Shown here: one piece after another, positions 10,984 through 22,245 of the stretch
How the letters are laid out: every line of letters starts with the position of its first letter
Numbering within the stretch: position 1 is the stretch's first letter
Source: Manihot esculenta
Lineage: Eukaryota > Streptophyta > Magnoliopsida > Malpighiales > Euphorbiaceae
Direction of reading: 5' to 3'
Assembly: GCF_001659605.2 (NCBI RefSeq)
Contig: NC_035176.2
Location: 18,865,122 to 18,929,121, forward strand
Length of the DNA stretch: 64,000 nucleotides
Program-made: the position numbers and the translations under genes
The notes under the pieces: generated by a model
Databases searched by the model: none
What the model saw: the letters and a program-made list of their open reading frames with translations, nothing else
What the model was told of the DNA's origin: nothing

Positions 10984-11949
10984 GGTGGCTGACCAGACCA
11001 CCTTCAGAAGCCAAAAGTGCCTCTGCAACTCCACCATGTTCGGTGGCCGAACATGAGGTTCGGCGGTCGAACCTGGGTTTCTCCTCCAAAACATTTTCTT
11101 TCAAAACTCAATTTTTTTTGCCCAATAAAACCATAAAGCATGTAAAAACATTTTAGAAAACCTTTATTTTACCCTTTTAGAAGGCTCCGACATCCGGAAA
11201 ATTCCGAATTCCAATGGAGATTCCGCCGGAAGGTAGGAATTCCGATGCCGGGGTCTAGCCGGGTATTACAATAATATTTTTAGATAGTAAATATTAACTT
11301 AAATATTAAATAATTTACTAGAGTCTTAAAGGTATTGGTAAGATTATTATAATCTTCAGGTCTCACACAATAACAAACATAAATTATTGTTTGTATTCCT
11401 ATATTGCTCTCGATCACAACGCATGTAGTATAAATCATATGCTACAATATCCTTTACATTTCTTATGGATTATATCTCTTTATTTAACAATCGTATAAAT
11501 GATGATTTAAGCACACTTAATATTTAAATTTGAGTTTTTTCTACAACTTATTCTTATTAGGACTCCACATGAATTTTTAAAACAAATAATGTGACCTTTT
11601 CACATTAGATTAATGCATTTAATATAATGATATTTAATATAATGATATCTGATCATTATTCTCAATAATGTGAAAATGACATTTAGTATTACAACTTTTA
11701 AACTCTCAATTTTTTATCCATAAATAAAAGAAAATTTATAATTCTCTAATGTTTTATTACCTCATGTAATAATAAAAACAATACCATATGAGGAGATTTT
11801 TTTATGTCAGACATTATTCTCATAATAGGATCCTCTGATATTGAAATTGTATGCAAAAATTATCTTATTGCAATAAAATATTGAATATCATTAATTCAAT
11901 AAGTAATGTGAACATTAAAAGGAAAAATAAATTAATCTCTATGCAAATT

Positions 11950-12660
11950 CATTGACTTTACATGCCTAAAAATATATCTTTCATAATAAGTTTCGTTAGA
12001 GAATACATAGTCATTTCACGAATAGAAATGTATTTCATATTTATCTCTTTATGTGAAATTATATCCTCGATATACTTATATTTGATGTCTATTTGTTTAG
12101 TACTTGATATTTGAGATTTTTTGTATAAGCTATTATTTTCTAATTGTCATAATATATTGTCACTAGCTCAATAACACCATCTAAAACTCTCAAATGATCT
12201 AGAAATCGCTTAAACTAGATAACCTTTTTGTATAGCAGTTGAAAACGCTATGAACTTAACTTCCAATTATTAATAGTGCTATACATGGTTGCTTCTTGCT
12301 ATTTCATGATATTGCACCATTATTTAGTAAGAATATAGAGATAGATTTATATTCATCTAAATCTCCTCCCTAAACTACATCCATATAGCTTCTCAATTGC
12401 AGATTATTTCTTTATAACATAATAAATAATATGATGTGCCTTTAAGATATCTCAATATCTTTTTACTGTTTTTCTAATCTTCTTGCCTAGGGTCAGATTG
12501 TTATTGACTTGTTATGCCAATTGCATACCAAATATCATGTCTTTCATATAATACAACATATTTAGACTCCCAACCATACTGGTATGTGAAATTTTTTTTA
12601 TTTGAGCTCTCTCTTTTAGAGTCTTAGGATATAATCTGACTTAAAGTTTTCTCTTACGAG
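11950..12660 (-). pseudogene. Decayed Ty1/copia RT/RNase H 3' end, antisense
   Basis: Read on the minus strand, scattered frames resemble the copia C-terminal region. Around 12440-12480 there is a VKR-ILRYLK-like stretch. Further on come the RNase H tail with a tyrosine-aspartate-asparagine motif near 12150-12170 and a KQIDIKY-like stretch near 12090. Stops and shifts are frequent. Related linker sequence appears at 13780-14052 and 16386-16504, interrupted by the solo LTR at 14053. This is an old element with no coding capacity. The family assignment comes from short motifs only. Confidence 0.55.
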
Positions 12661-12711
12661 TTTCTATGGATTTTCATTCTTAAATAGGAAAAATTATTTT
12701 TTAGTCTCTAA

Positions 12712-13598
12712 GGTATAACATAATTAATGAATTTGTTCCTATATTTTTAGAATTCAACATTTTCGTCTTTGAGGTTTAATTCCGTCAAAATCCAAGATCT
12801 CTCCTTCAAAAATTTCTATTAAGTCAATAATTTTCACTTGGTCAAAGGAAAGAGAATAAATGAATCCCAAAAATACCCTTATCAATAATAAAATGAAAAA
12901 AATTACTATTTAGTCCCTATAGTATGGAAAAACTCGCTATTTAGTTTCTCAAAATTGAAAAATATATTAAAATGTTCCTAACATTTTAAAAAGTCTACTA
13001 GTTAGTTCCTATATTAATTTTATCACTAAAAAATTTACTATTTAGTCCTTATATTTAGAAAATATTATTAATTGGTCCCTCAAATTATTAAAAAATTTAC
13101 TAATTAGTCCCTCAATATTAGGAGTATTTTAGATTTTTTTTAATAATACTTAACAACTAAAATTAACGGAAAGACTAACTAGTAGATTTTTTAAAATTTC
13201 AAAGACATTTTAATGAATTTTTCAAATGGCGAGCAGTGATCGACAGCAAGCGGCATCATAAAAGTAATTTCTATTGAGTTTTAACTTTTTATTCTTAATA
13301 ATTTAAATTTTATATATTTTGATTTTTATTATTTTTGATAAATTTGAATCTTACATTTAGTGAAAATTTTTTGAATTCTTCATTTGTATTTTTCCTTCAA
13401 TTTTTTGAGAGAGGGATAAATTTTTAGAAATTAAATTTCAGGGACTAAAGTTGTATTCTAGAAAGGATAGTTCGGTCATTTTTCCTGTTACTAACGATAT
13501 TTTTTATTAAGGAACTTCTAATTTTGACGAAATTAAATCTCAATGATGAAAGTGTTGGATTTTAAAAATAGAGGGACGAATCTGTTAATTATGCTACC
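12712..13598. mobile_element. Fold-back (MITE-like) element with about 80-bp inverted repeats
   Basis: The segment 12712-12791 and the reverse complement of 13521-13598 agree at most positions. Shared landmarks are GGTA, CATAATTAA, TATTTTTA, CAACA-TTTC, TTGAG-TTTAATT and CGTCAAAAT. The 887-bp element has no coding potential. Inside are repeated TTTAGTCC-type phrases. No clear target duplication is visible, so the outer limits may be off by a few bases. Long terminal inverted repeats suggest a Mutator-like non-autonomous element, but the family is not established. Confidence 0.6.
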
Positions 13599-14052
13599 AA
13601 CTGTCATGGGCCCGCCGTTTTGACACTGGTTTAGGACCGTGCGGCACTGGACTTGAATACCTTCAAGCCAAGTTAGCCTTAAGTATCCACTTATTTCTAA
13701 TTACTTTATATCCTAATGAAAACTTTACTAGTTCCAAACTTTGTTTAATTTCACTGACCATATCTCCTCTTCCATTGCTTTATTTCATTTTTTCTTAATT
13801 TAACATCTAAGTCTCATTTACATTCCTTGGCTCTTCTTCGTTAGGAGTAATAATAAATGTTTTCTCTTTAATCTCAAAATGATGATGGAGAATCCTTGGA
13901 TGACTTATTCATCATAGTTGAGATTGATCTATTGACTCATTAATAGGTTTATTACTCCTACTCGAACTAGTTTCCATGACTAGACTCTCTTTAGGTTGTA
14001 ATTGTAAACTTAAGTAAACATATTCATATGTATTCATATTACTCCCACTTAG

Positions 14053-16385
14053 TGTAACGACCCGAAAATCGGACCGCTACCGGCGCTAGGATCCGGGTCG
14101 ACTTAAGGCCGCCGGGACCCGTAGCAAGCCAAACATACATCCTGGAAACCTGTTTAATCCCATACATGATCAAGAAAATACATAAAAATTTAAAACCTTT
14201 CTTTCAAACATCCAACTCAACCTGAACATATACTGTACATAGTCATAATCATAACTATGATCCCTCTGTGGGACCTCAACAATGCCTCAATGGGCAAATA
14301 CATCATGAGATGAGTTGGCTTCCATAACATTATAAAACATTTTGATCATGTAATAAAAGGGATACCTCAATACATAATGTCAAGCACAATGTCTAATCCT
14401 CAATGTCATTACACATAACATAACTATAATATACTGAAAAAATCTTACATTACATCATAATACAACTGTCATGTCCACAAACTAACTATTACATACACTC
14501 TTCATATCTCTGGCTAACCTCCTGGTCTACCCTGTACCTGCACATCTGGGGTTAGGGGAGAGGGGTGAGCTACAAAGCCCAGTGAGCAGAATAGAGAAAA
14601 CATGTATTAAAATTTCATGCCATTATGTAATGCAACACATCACAACAAATCACATCTCGGATGGTATTGTCACCAATAATCCTCTACATAGTCCAACTGT
14701 GCCGGGACGTAGAATGGGTACAACCGGTCTTTCCCTTATCATAACATATCATACAGTCCAACTGTGCCAGGGACGTAGAATGGGTACAACCTGGACTTCC
14801 TCTTACATCGTGCCAGGGACGTAGAATGGGTACAACCTGGACTTCCATACCATATCATGCCATAACATCATCATATCATATGAGGACTAAAGGGTCATCC
14901 AATAACCAATCCACATCAATCATCATAAATGCAATGCAACATATTTGTGAATACTAATGCAAACAACCTACTATATCTCATGGCATTTATGATGCATGAA
15001 TCATGCTCAAAATTCATATTTCATTTATTTTAAAACTTAAAGTTTATTCCACTCACCTCTGGCTAGCTCTGACAAACTCTGTAGCAGCTGGCTCACTGCT
15101 GGGGTCCTCGGTTCCTCGGGTCCGAACCTACACAGGTGGACTCCAATGAGGGACCAAACATACATAAACATAACTCTAATATACTCCCCAAAAACCCCCT
15201 ATAACATCATGAAAACATCACATAAAAACATGCAAGAAATGGCTGGACAGGGCACTTTCGGCGGCAGGTTCGGCGGCCGAAAGTCTCTCCAGAGCCGAAA
15301 GTCAGGCAGGTTCGGCTGCACCTTCGGCGGCCGAAACTCCCAGACAGAGGCGAAACTCATGCATGTTCGGCGGCACCTTCGGCGACCGAAAGTCCCAGAC
15401 AGAGACGAAAGTCTCCTTTCGGGGGCAACTTCGACAGCCGAAAGGCCTGCCTCCCCAGCCACGTTCGGCGGCCGAAAGCTCCTTCGGCTGCCGAACCTGG
15501 TTTCTGCCAAAGGGCAGAAACTTTGGCTCCTCTATGCACATTTGCCTCCCAACTCTCAAATCATGCATAAACTTGTTCTAAAACATGCATAAACACCATA
15601 TATCACACCTAGGGGTCTCAAACTATCATATACCCCAACTACAACACTTCAAACACACAAAATCAACATACATTGCTCAAATCATCATCAAAACCCATAA
15701 ACTCAACTTAAAGCCTAACATGCATTTCTACCCCATAAAACAACTTAAAACTTACTTAAAACATATAAGGAGCTTAAGATCGGCTCTTACCTCTTGAAGA
15801 TCGAGAGGGAGACGACCTAAACTTGGAGATCCACGAAAATGAGCTCCTGAGTTCCCAAAGCTCCAAAACTTGTTTCAAAAGTTCAAAACCTTCAATGCAA
15901 GCTTAAAACTCAAGAAAATGGTGGGGATTTGAAGGAAGAACACTAGATTTGGGGAGAGGGAGGTCGGAAGCTAGCTGTGGCCGAAAATGGGAGAAAGCTC
16001 GCCCATTTCGGCTAAGTGACCCTTTTATAGTGGCTGGCCAGGCCACGTTCGGGGGCCGAACTTGCCTCCGCATGCATGCCATGTTCGGCGGCCGAACTTG
16101 ACTTTCGGCGGCCGAACCTGAACTTCCCTCGCTCATGCTTTCGGGGGCCTAACGTGCCTCCAAAACGCATGTATGTTTGGCGGCCGAACTTGACTTTCGG
16201 CGGCCGAACCTGGGTTTTCCTCCAAGGACTTTTCATGCAAAAACTCATTTAAAAACATACTTAAAATTATTAAAAACATGAAAACATATCATAAAAACAT
16301 ACTTTTACCCTTCCAGAGGTTTCCGACATCCGGGATTCCACCGGACGGTAGGAATTCCGATACCGGAGTCTAGCCGGGTATTACA
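14053..16385 (-). mobile_element. Solo LTR, chromovirus family
   Basis: On the plus strand it begins TGTAACGACCCG and ends GGGTATTACA, 2333 bp. The flanking duplications CTTAG (14048-14052 and 16386-16390) are perfect. It interrupts the antisense copia remnant. It contains the leader donor (minus strand, AAGAG|GTAAG, GT at 15790-15789) and the acceptor near 15126-15130. A three-unit GGGACGTAGAATGGGTACAACC minisatellite lies at 14695-14850, palindrome pairs at 16085-16206 and a TATA box at 16023-16029. Confidence 0.93.
16023..16029 (-). promoter_or_regulatory. TATA box of solo LTR 14053-16385
   Basis: TTTTATA on the plus strand, in the conserved CACTATAAAAGGGTCAC context. Four GCCGCC palindromes lie upstream on the minus strand (16085, 16105, 16177 and 16197). 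Confidence 0.7.
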
Positions 16386-17334
16386 CTTAGAAGTATATCC
16401 ATTAGAATTTCTACAGTAGAAGCATCTTGAACGTGAGTTTCAAATAGAGATAAGTCTTGTTCTATTTCTCTATACTATTATTTTCTGAAAATGTGATGTC
16501 CTGTTGATACATGCATAGGCGGTAATGCTTTTTAACAATTCAAAGTACATAAGAGCTTTAATATTCTTCAAATACACTTGCTCCAAAATTTAAAGACAAC
16601 CTTTTAGTCATGAGAAGTCAAGTTATTTTAGTTTGATTCAAGATCTTTGAGATAAGAATTATATTTGGGAAGTATGAGAGCAAGCATGAAAGGATAATTG
16701 TGGACAAAATGCATCAAAATAACTGAAGGCAATTGACGATTCAAACCCGTGTTTTCTTATAATGTCCTATATTTTCTACTGTGTTGATTTTGGCCTTCAA
16801 TATTACATAGGACTTATTTAGACCCGTTAATATTATTTTGATTCAATCCATATTTATTTTAAGTAGTTTTCCCATTTAAATTAGAATTTTCCAGTTTAAG
16901 TAGGATTCCCTAGTTCAAGTGGGATTTTCTAATTTAAGTAGTATTTTTTTATTAGTATGATTAGATTTACTTTTCCTTATTCAAATAGAATTATCTTAAG
17001 TTTTTCTTTTTTAACTAGGATTTATTTTATTTTCTTATTTCAATTAGGATTTATTTTATTATTCTATTTCAATAAGGATTATGTGATATTTGACTATAAA
17101 TAGGATTTATTTTGTACATAAGTTAAAAGTTAAAAAGTTGATATTTTTCTCCATTATGAGAATTTTCATGAATGAACATATGTTCTTCTATCCTTTACAA
17201 AGATTTTTTTTTCTTTGTATTTCTTTACACTTAGTTAATTTATCAAGATTTTCTTGTAACGTTTTCTAGTTAGAATTATTGATTGGTTATTTATATTTCT
17301 AATCACATTGGTTGAGTAGGAACATAGTACAACA

Positions 17335-19095
17335 CACTATAAAAATATATTGGAATAATTATGGATATGAAATCCATTACAAATTAGTAACGGATTTTGA
17401 ACTCTGTTATTAATTTTTATCATCTCGTAACGGATTAATAGATTAGTTACTTAATAAAATTATTTACAAATTTAATAACCGATTTTGAAATCTGTTATTA
17501 AATTAACAAAAGATTAGTAACGGATCCCGATCCGTTAGTAAATTCATTGGTAAATCGATTATTAAATAAATAAATTACTTAAGTAGTAAACAAATAAAAT
17601 AGTAATCGAATGAATAATAGAATGCAACCTATTACAAAATTAGTAATGAATTTAGTATTGAATTTAATCTATTACTATTTTTTGGACAAAAAATTGCTTT
17701 TTTATTTTTTTAAAATCCCACATTTCCATTTTAATTTAGTAACAGATTATATCCGTTACTAATTCGATAAAATTCATTACTAAATTTTAGAGAAAAAATA
17801 ATGCGCTTTTAATTTAAAATTTCGCCTCTTTTTTAAAATTTAGTAATAGAAAAACTCTATTATCGAATCCGTTAATAAAATTTGAAGAATAATATCGCAT
17901 TTTTATTTTTATTCGCCTACATTTTTCTTTTAAATTTAATAACAAATTAAATCCGTTACTAATTTATGTATTTATATACTCACACCTTATCTCCCTTCTT
18001 TATTTTCTTTCTCCTCTTCTCTTCTCGTTTCTTCATTTTTCTCTTATCTTATTTTCTTATCCTCATTATTGACTCTATTTTTTCCCTTCCATTTTCTTTC
18101 ATTTCCTTCAATTTTCTTTCATTATTAATCTTCTTTTTATCTCTTAATTTTTATTTCATTTTCTTTATTTTCTCTAATATTATTTTTCTTTTTCTTTCAT
18201 TTTTTTCTATTTTTTTCATTTAATTTCATTTTGTTTTATTTTCTCTTCCACTATCTATCATTTTTCCTTCTTTTTTTTTTCTTATTCTTTCATTTACTTT
18301 ATTTTCTCTCATATTCTCTAACTTTTTTCTTTCATTCTTTTTTATTTTATTCTATTTTCTTCATTTTCTCTTTTATTTTTCTTCATTCTCTTCATCTTTC
18401 TCTCATTTTCTTCCATTTTCTTTTCTTTTTTCTCTTTTTTCTTCATTTTTTTTCTCATTTTCTTTAATTTTTCCTTTTTCTTATTTTCTCTTCATTTTTA
18501 TCATTATTTTCTTCTATTTTCTTTCTTTTCTTATTTTCTCTTTTATATCTCATTTTCTTCCATTCTCTCATATTTTTCATTTTCTTAATTTTTTTCATAA
18601 TTTTATAATAATTTTCTCATAAAATTAACCAAATTTAAAATATTAAAGTTAACATTTAATGTAAAATATAATGACAAAATTAATAGTTTACTGTAATTAA
18701 ATTAATATTTAATGTAAAATATAATAAAATAAATTAATAGTTTAACATAATTTTTAATATTTTTTAAAATTAGTAATGGATTTAATAACGGAATATAGTT
18801 TTAATATATTTTTTATTTTTTATTTTATCAAGTTAGTAACGAATTTCTATCCATTACTAAATTTAGAAATATATTTAATTTTCATATATTTTTTCTCTTT
18901 GAAATTTTTATTAAATTAGGAACGGATTTTGAATCTGTTACTAAATTCCATTATAAATCCGTTACGAAATTCATTATAAAACTAGTAATAGATTGCTAAT
19001 CCGTTACTATACATTAGCAACGAAGTTCATTATTAATGGATTTTTCATTAATTAGTAATGGAAAAATCCGTTACTAATCCAAAAAAAAAAAACCC
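17335..19095. mobile_element. CACTA-like non-autonomous insertion
   Basis: The left end starts CACTATAAAAATA. The body is packed with both orientations of the subterminal motif GTAACGGATT/AATCCGTTAC, for example around 17386, 17427, 17517, 18900-19010 and 19070. Motif arrays of this kind near the ends are typical of plant CACTA (En/Spm) elements. A matching right inverted terminus was not found, so the right limit is approximate and the class is tentative. It sits inside the 5' LTR of the 16505-20452 element. Confidence 0.5.
17970..18600 (+). repeat. Polypyrimidine low-complexity tract (TTTTCTTT-rich)
   Basis: About 630 bp almost purely T and C, with irregular TTTTC and CTTCATT units. Apparent Phe/Leu/Ser-rich reading frames here are compositional and not genes. 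Confidence 0.9.
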
Positions 19096-20452
19096 TTGAA
19101 AATTATTTTTATCTTATTCGTTGTCAAGTTGTGTGATAGGCTTATTGATCACAGGTTAATCTTGAATTCCACATCATCTTGATATTAGAGTATAGGCTAG
19201 ATACTTTCATCTGTCTTTTAAATTTTTGTACCGGTTTGATATTAGAGCACGATCATAAATAAATTTCTATTTATTTATATTTATTTTTTTCGTAAGAATT
19301 ATATTTTTTTTGTTTAGTTTCAATTTATCTCGTTATTTTGTTTTTTCATAGTTTCTCTTACAAAAAAATAGAGAAAAAAAGAAAAAAAAATTCAATTATA
19401 TATATATGTAAAAAAAAAGGAGAGAGTTGTGTTTATGAAGAAAAAAGATAGCATGTAGAAGAAGATTCAAGGAGTTACAATGGACCGATTAGGAATCATC
19501 AAATCTTTAAGAGAAGATTGTCATCTCATCAAGATACAATTGAAAGAATTTCAAAAATAAGCGGAAGACCTAGAGAAGCTCTATCGTAGTGGTTAAAACA
19601 ATGTCAATCGCCACCACGACAACTAGATCATGGTGAAGAATAAGTCATATTTGAGGAAAACTATTCTGAAAAAGAGATCATCAATTAGGAATATGTTGAG
19701 TCTCAGTCTAATGAATATGATTATGTCTAAGGTGAGGTTATTCAACTTGAACTTGACATAAACTCTTAATCGAATTAGAAAGATTGCTCTATTGAAAAGA
19801 TCAAAGATGATGAGCTTATTTTAATTTAGGTGCCACTGTAATCCCAATTGTTGTTAAAATTATTGAAAAAATAGCACAAGTACATAGATCCTCACATATA
19901 TGTTGATCCCTTTTTACCAATATGATTTTTGATTCGAAAACGAATCATCTTGAGGAGGGAGGAGATGATATGTGTATAGGGGCAATACTTTTTAACAATT
20001 CAAAGTACAGAAGAGCTCCAATATTCTTCAAATACACTTACTCCAAAATTCAAAGACAACCTCGTAGTCATGAAAATTCAAGTCATTTTCATTTAACTCA
20101 AGATGTTTTAGATAAGAATTATATTTGAAAAGCATGAGAGCAAGTATGAAAGGATAATCATGGACAAAATTCATCGAAATCACTTATGGCAATTGACGAC
20201 CCAAACTCGTGTTTTCTTGATTTGGACCATATTTTCTATTACAGTGGTTTGGGTTTTGAATTATTTTGAACTTGAATATTACATAGGAATTATTTAGGCC
20301 CATACATGTTATTTTGATTCAACCCATATTTATTTTAAGTAGTTTTCTCATTTAAATTAGGATTTCTCCCTTCAAGTGGGATTTTATAGTTCAAGTGGGA
20401 TTTCTTTTTATTAGTAGGATTGGATTTAATTTTTCTAGTTCAAATAGGATTA

Positions 20453-21859
20453 CAATGAAGTGGCTGATATACAATTAATATGTTTGGTAACAAGTAGCCT
20501 ATAAAGTACATTTATTATTAAAATGATTAAAAAAGATATTAAATAAGATATGTGTTGAAATTTTAAAATTAAATAAGAGGGATATAGTAATTTATTTTAT
20601 CAAACTAGCTTATAAATTTAGTTCTTATAAGTATCAAAATGAAAAGTTGATCACTCCCAACCTATTTTTTTTTAGTTTATAAACCAAATTTATAAGTTTA
20701 TAAAATATTGTAAACAAACATATCAGCTTATTTTTAGAGCATATCAACTGGGTTGACCAGCTTATAAACTAGAAAAATATTGCCCCTAAATGCATTTATC
20801 ATCAAGTAAAACTCACAACTAAAATTTACAAAATATATTAATTGGGACTTTAACTTAGTAGAAATGATTAAAGGTGTAATACCCCTACCTGATGTATTGA
20901 TAAAACAAGGAATATTATTGACGGTACTATATGTTCTTATTTTGTACATTTAGGTTGATTAAAACTAGTGTGATAGTTATCCCTTTATTTTAAAAATGGT
21001 AAAAGTATACTGTTAAATTACAGTGTCCTTTGTAATTTGGACTACCAATGTGTAAAATATTTTCAGAATAACTCAATTTGCTTAATAATTTCCAGTCATC
21101 AATTCATGTTTATCAAAATCTATAGTATAAAATCTTAATAATTTTTATATAATTACAATATATGTTAACTATTTATAAACTCTGTGCGGATATGTATATA
21201 CTATTTGAATAAGATTGTACTATTTATTTAAAGAAGTTAACTAGTTATAATATATCACTGTTATTGATACGGAACTTTGAACACCTCGGCTGATCGGACT
21301 TTTATCTACTACCCGTGCATGAAGAAGATCACTATGCTAAGCTTAAACTCAATGAGTGTGTAAAAATAAGCATTTAAATAAATTATTATTAATGTGCAAT
21401 ACATTTATCATTGTCACTGTAGTTTCATTAACACATACATACTATAATATAATATTTCTGGATAACATTAGACTTGTTTTATAAGTATTGGTTACTAAAC
21501 TATGTTCCCATTAATATTAACATGTACCTGCTTTTATAGTGGTAGCAACATAATCATATAATACTCTTAATACATGTTTCTATTTACATATCAAATCAAA
21601 ATTATGTAACCATTTGTCTTTAGTATAAACATATCATAATCATTTGAAACTTTCATATGTACTTCAATAAATTTAATATATTATTCATTTGATCATATTT
21701 CATACGTGGTATTGTATAGATTTCATGTCATCTATATATTTATCATCTTTGATATTTATATAATGTTACTATAATTTCTATATCTATAACTTTATATATT
21801 CATATACACCTCTATCTCATTATGCTTTATGTTACTGCATGTCATATCAATAAACATTA
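20453..21859. other. AT-rich non-coding stretch with a possible hAT-type MITE fragment
   Basis: From about 20474 to 20795 the sequence has TTTGGTAACAA at one side and GCTTATAAACT...GCCCC at the other, with internal AGCTTATAA phrases. This resembles small hAT MITEs, but no clean terminal repeats or duplications are seen. The rest, 20800-21859, has no gene, RNA or element that I recognise. Confidence 0.35.
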
Positions 21860-22060
21860 TGTAATATCCGGCTAGATCCCAGCGTCGGAATCCAGACTTC
21901 ACAGCGGAATCTCCGTTGGAATCTGGAATTTCTGGGGATGCCAGAGTCTTCTAGGGGGTTAAAATGTGTTTTCTAAAATGTTTTCACATGATTTTATGGT
22001 TTTAAATGGAAAAGAAATTGAGTTTTGAAAAGAGTAGGCTAAGGAGGCAATTGCCAGGTT

Positions 22061-22180
22061 CGGCCGCCGAAAGTCAAGTTCGGCCGCCGAACATGGGGCT
22101 GTTTCGGGAGTGCTTTAGGCTTCCGAAAGTGTGAGGGTAGAAACCAGGTTCGGCCGCCGAACCTCAAGTTCGGCCGCCGA
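22061..22180 (+). promoter_or_regulatory. Four GCCGCC palindromes in two 20-bp-spaced pairs
   Basis: CGGCCGCCGA occurs at 22061, 22081, 22151 and 22171, just upstream of the TATA box. Pair spacing is exactly 20 bp and pair-to-pair distance is 90 bp. All four cores are intact in this copy. Confidence 0.65.
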
Positions 22181-22235
22181 ACATGCATGAGTTTAGGAGG
22201 CACGTTAGGCTGCCGAAGGTAGTCGACCGGGCCAC

Positions 22236-22245
22236 CTATAAAAGG
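22236..22245 (+). promoter_or_regulatory. TATA box of solo LTR 21860-24385
   Basis: CTATAAAAGG in the conserved GGCCAC context, 56 bp after the last palindrome. Confidence 0.75.

Larger units (their letters stand above)
1..11270 (-). mobile_element. Old long LTR (Tekay-like family), minus strand, split by two younger insertions
   Basis: Three pieces (1-537, 7615-8159 and 10372-11270) join into one LTR of about 2 kb in reverse orientation. They match, in order, the other minus-strand copies at 8160-10371 and 14053-16385, and the right end is the conserved GGGTATTACA at 11261-11270. About 100 bp of the left end lies before the window. The joins are set by target duplications: TCATT (533-537)/TCACT (7615-7619) around the full element and GTTCG (8155-8159)/GTTCG (10372-10376) around the solo LTR. 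Many CCGAA motifs have decayed to CCAAA or TCGAA, as expected for an old methylated copy. No polypurine tract follows 11270, so it is either a solo LTR or the 5' LTR of an element lying upstream. Confidence 0.85.
16505..20452 (+). mobile_element. Internally deleted LTR retrotransposon
   Basis: A direct repeat of roughly 480 bp, matching over 16505-16985 and 19966-20452, marks the LTRs. The 5' LTR begins TGATACATGC at 16505. The 3' LTR begins TGATATGTGT at 19966 and is preceded by the purine tract GAGGAGGGAGGAGA (19952-19965). The 5' LTR continues, interrupted by another insertion, to about 19176, followed by a primer site decayed by transitions (TGATATTAGAGT, 19180-19191). The short internal region (19430-19950) has only gag-like or linker sequence with stops and ends with the GATTCGAAAACGAATC phrase common near gypsy polypurine tracts. 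The 3' LTR is cut off at about 20452, so no target duplication remains. Confidence 0.75.

Noticed and set aside
17966..18467. Phe/Leu/Ser-rich frames resembling membrane proteins
   Set aside because: Pure by-product of the T/C-rich tract; no other coding sign.
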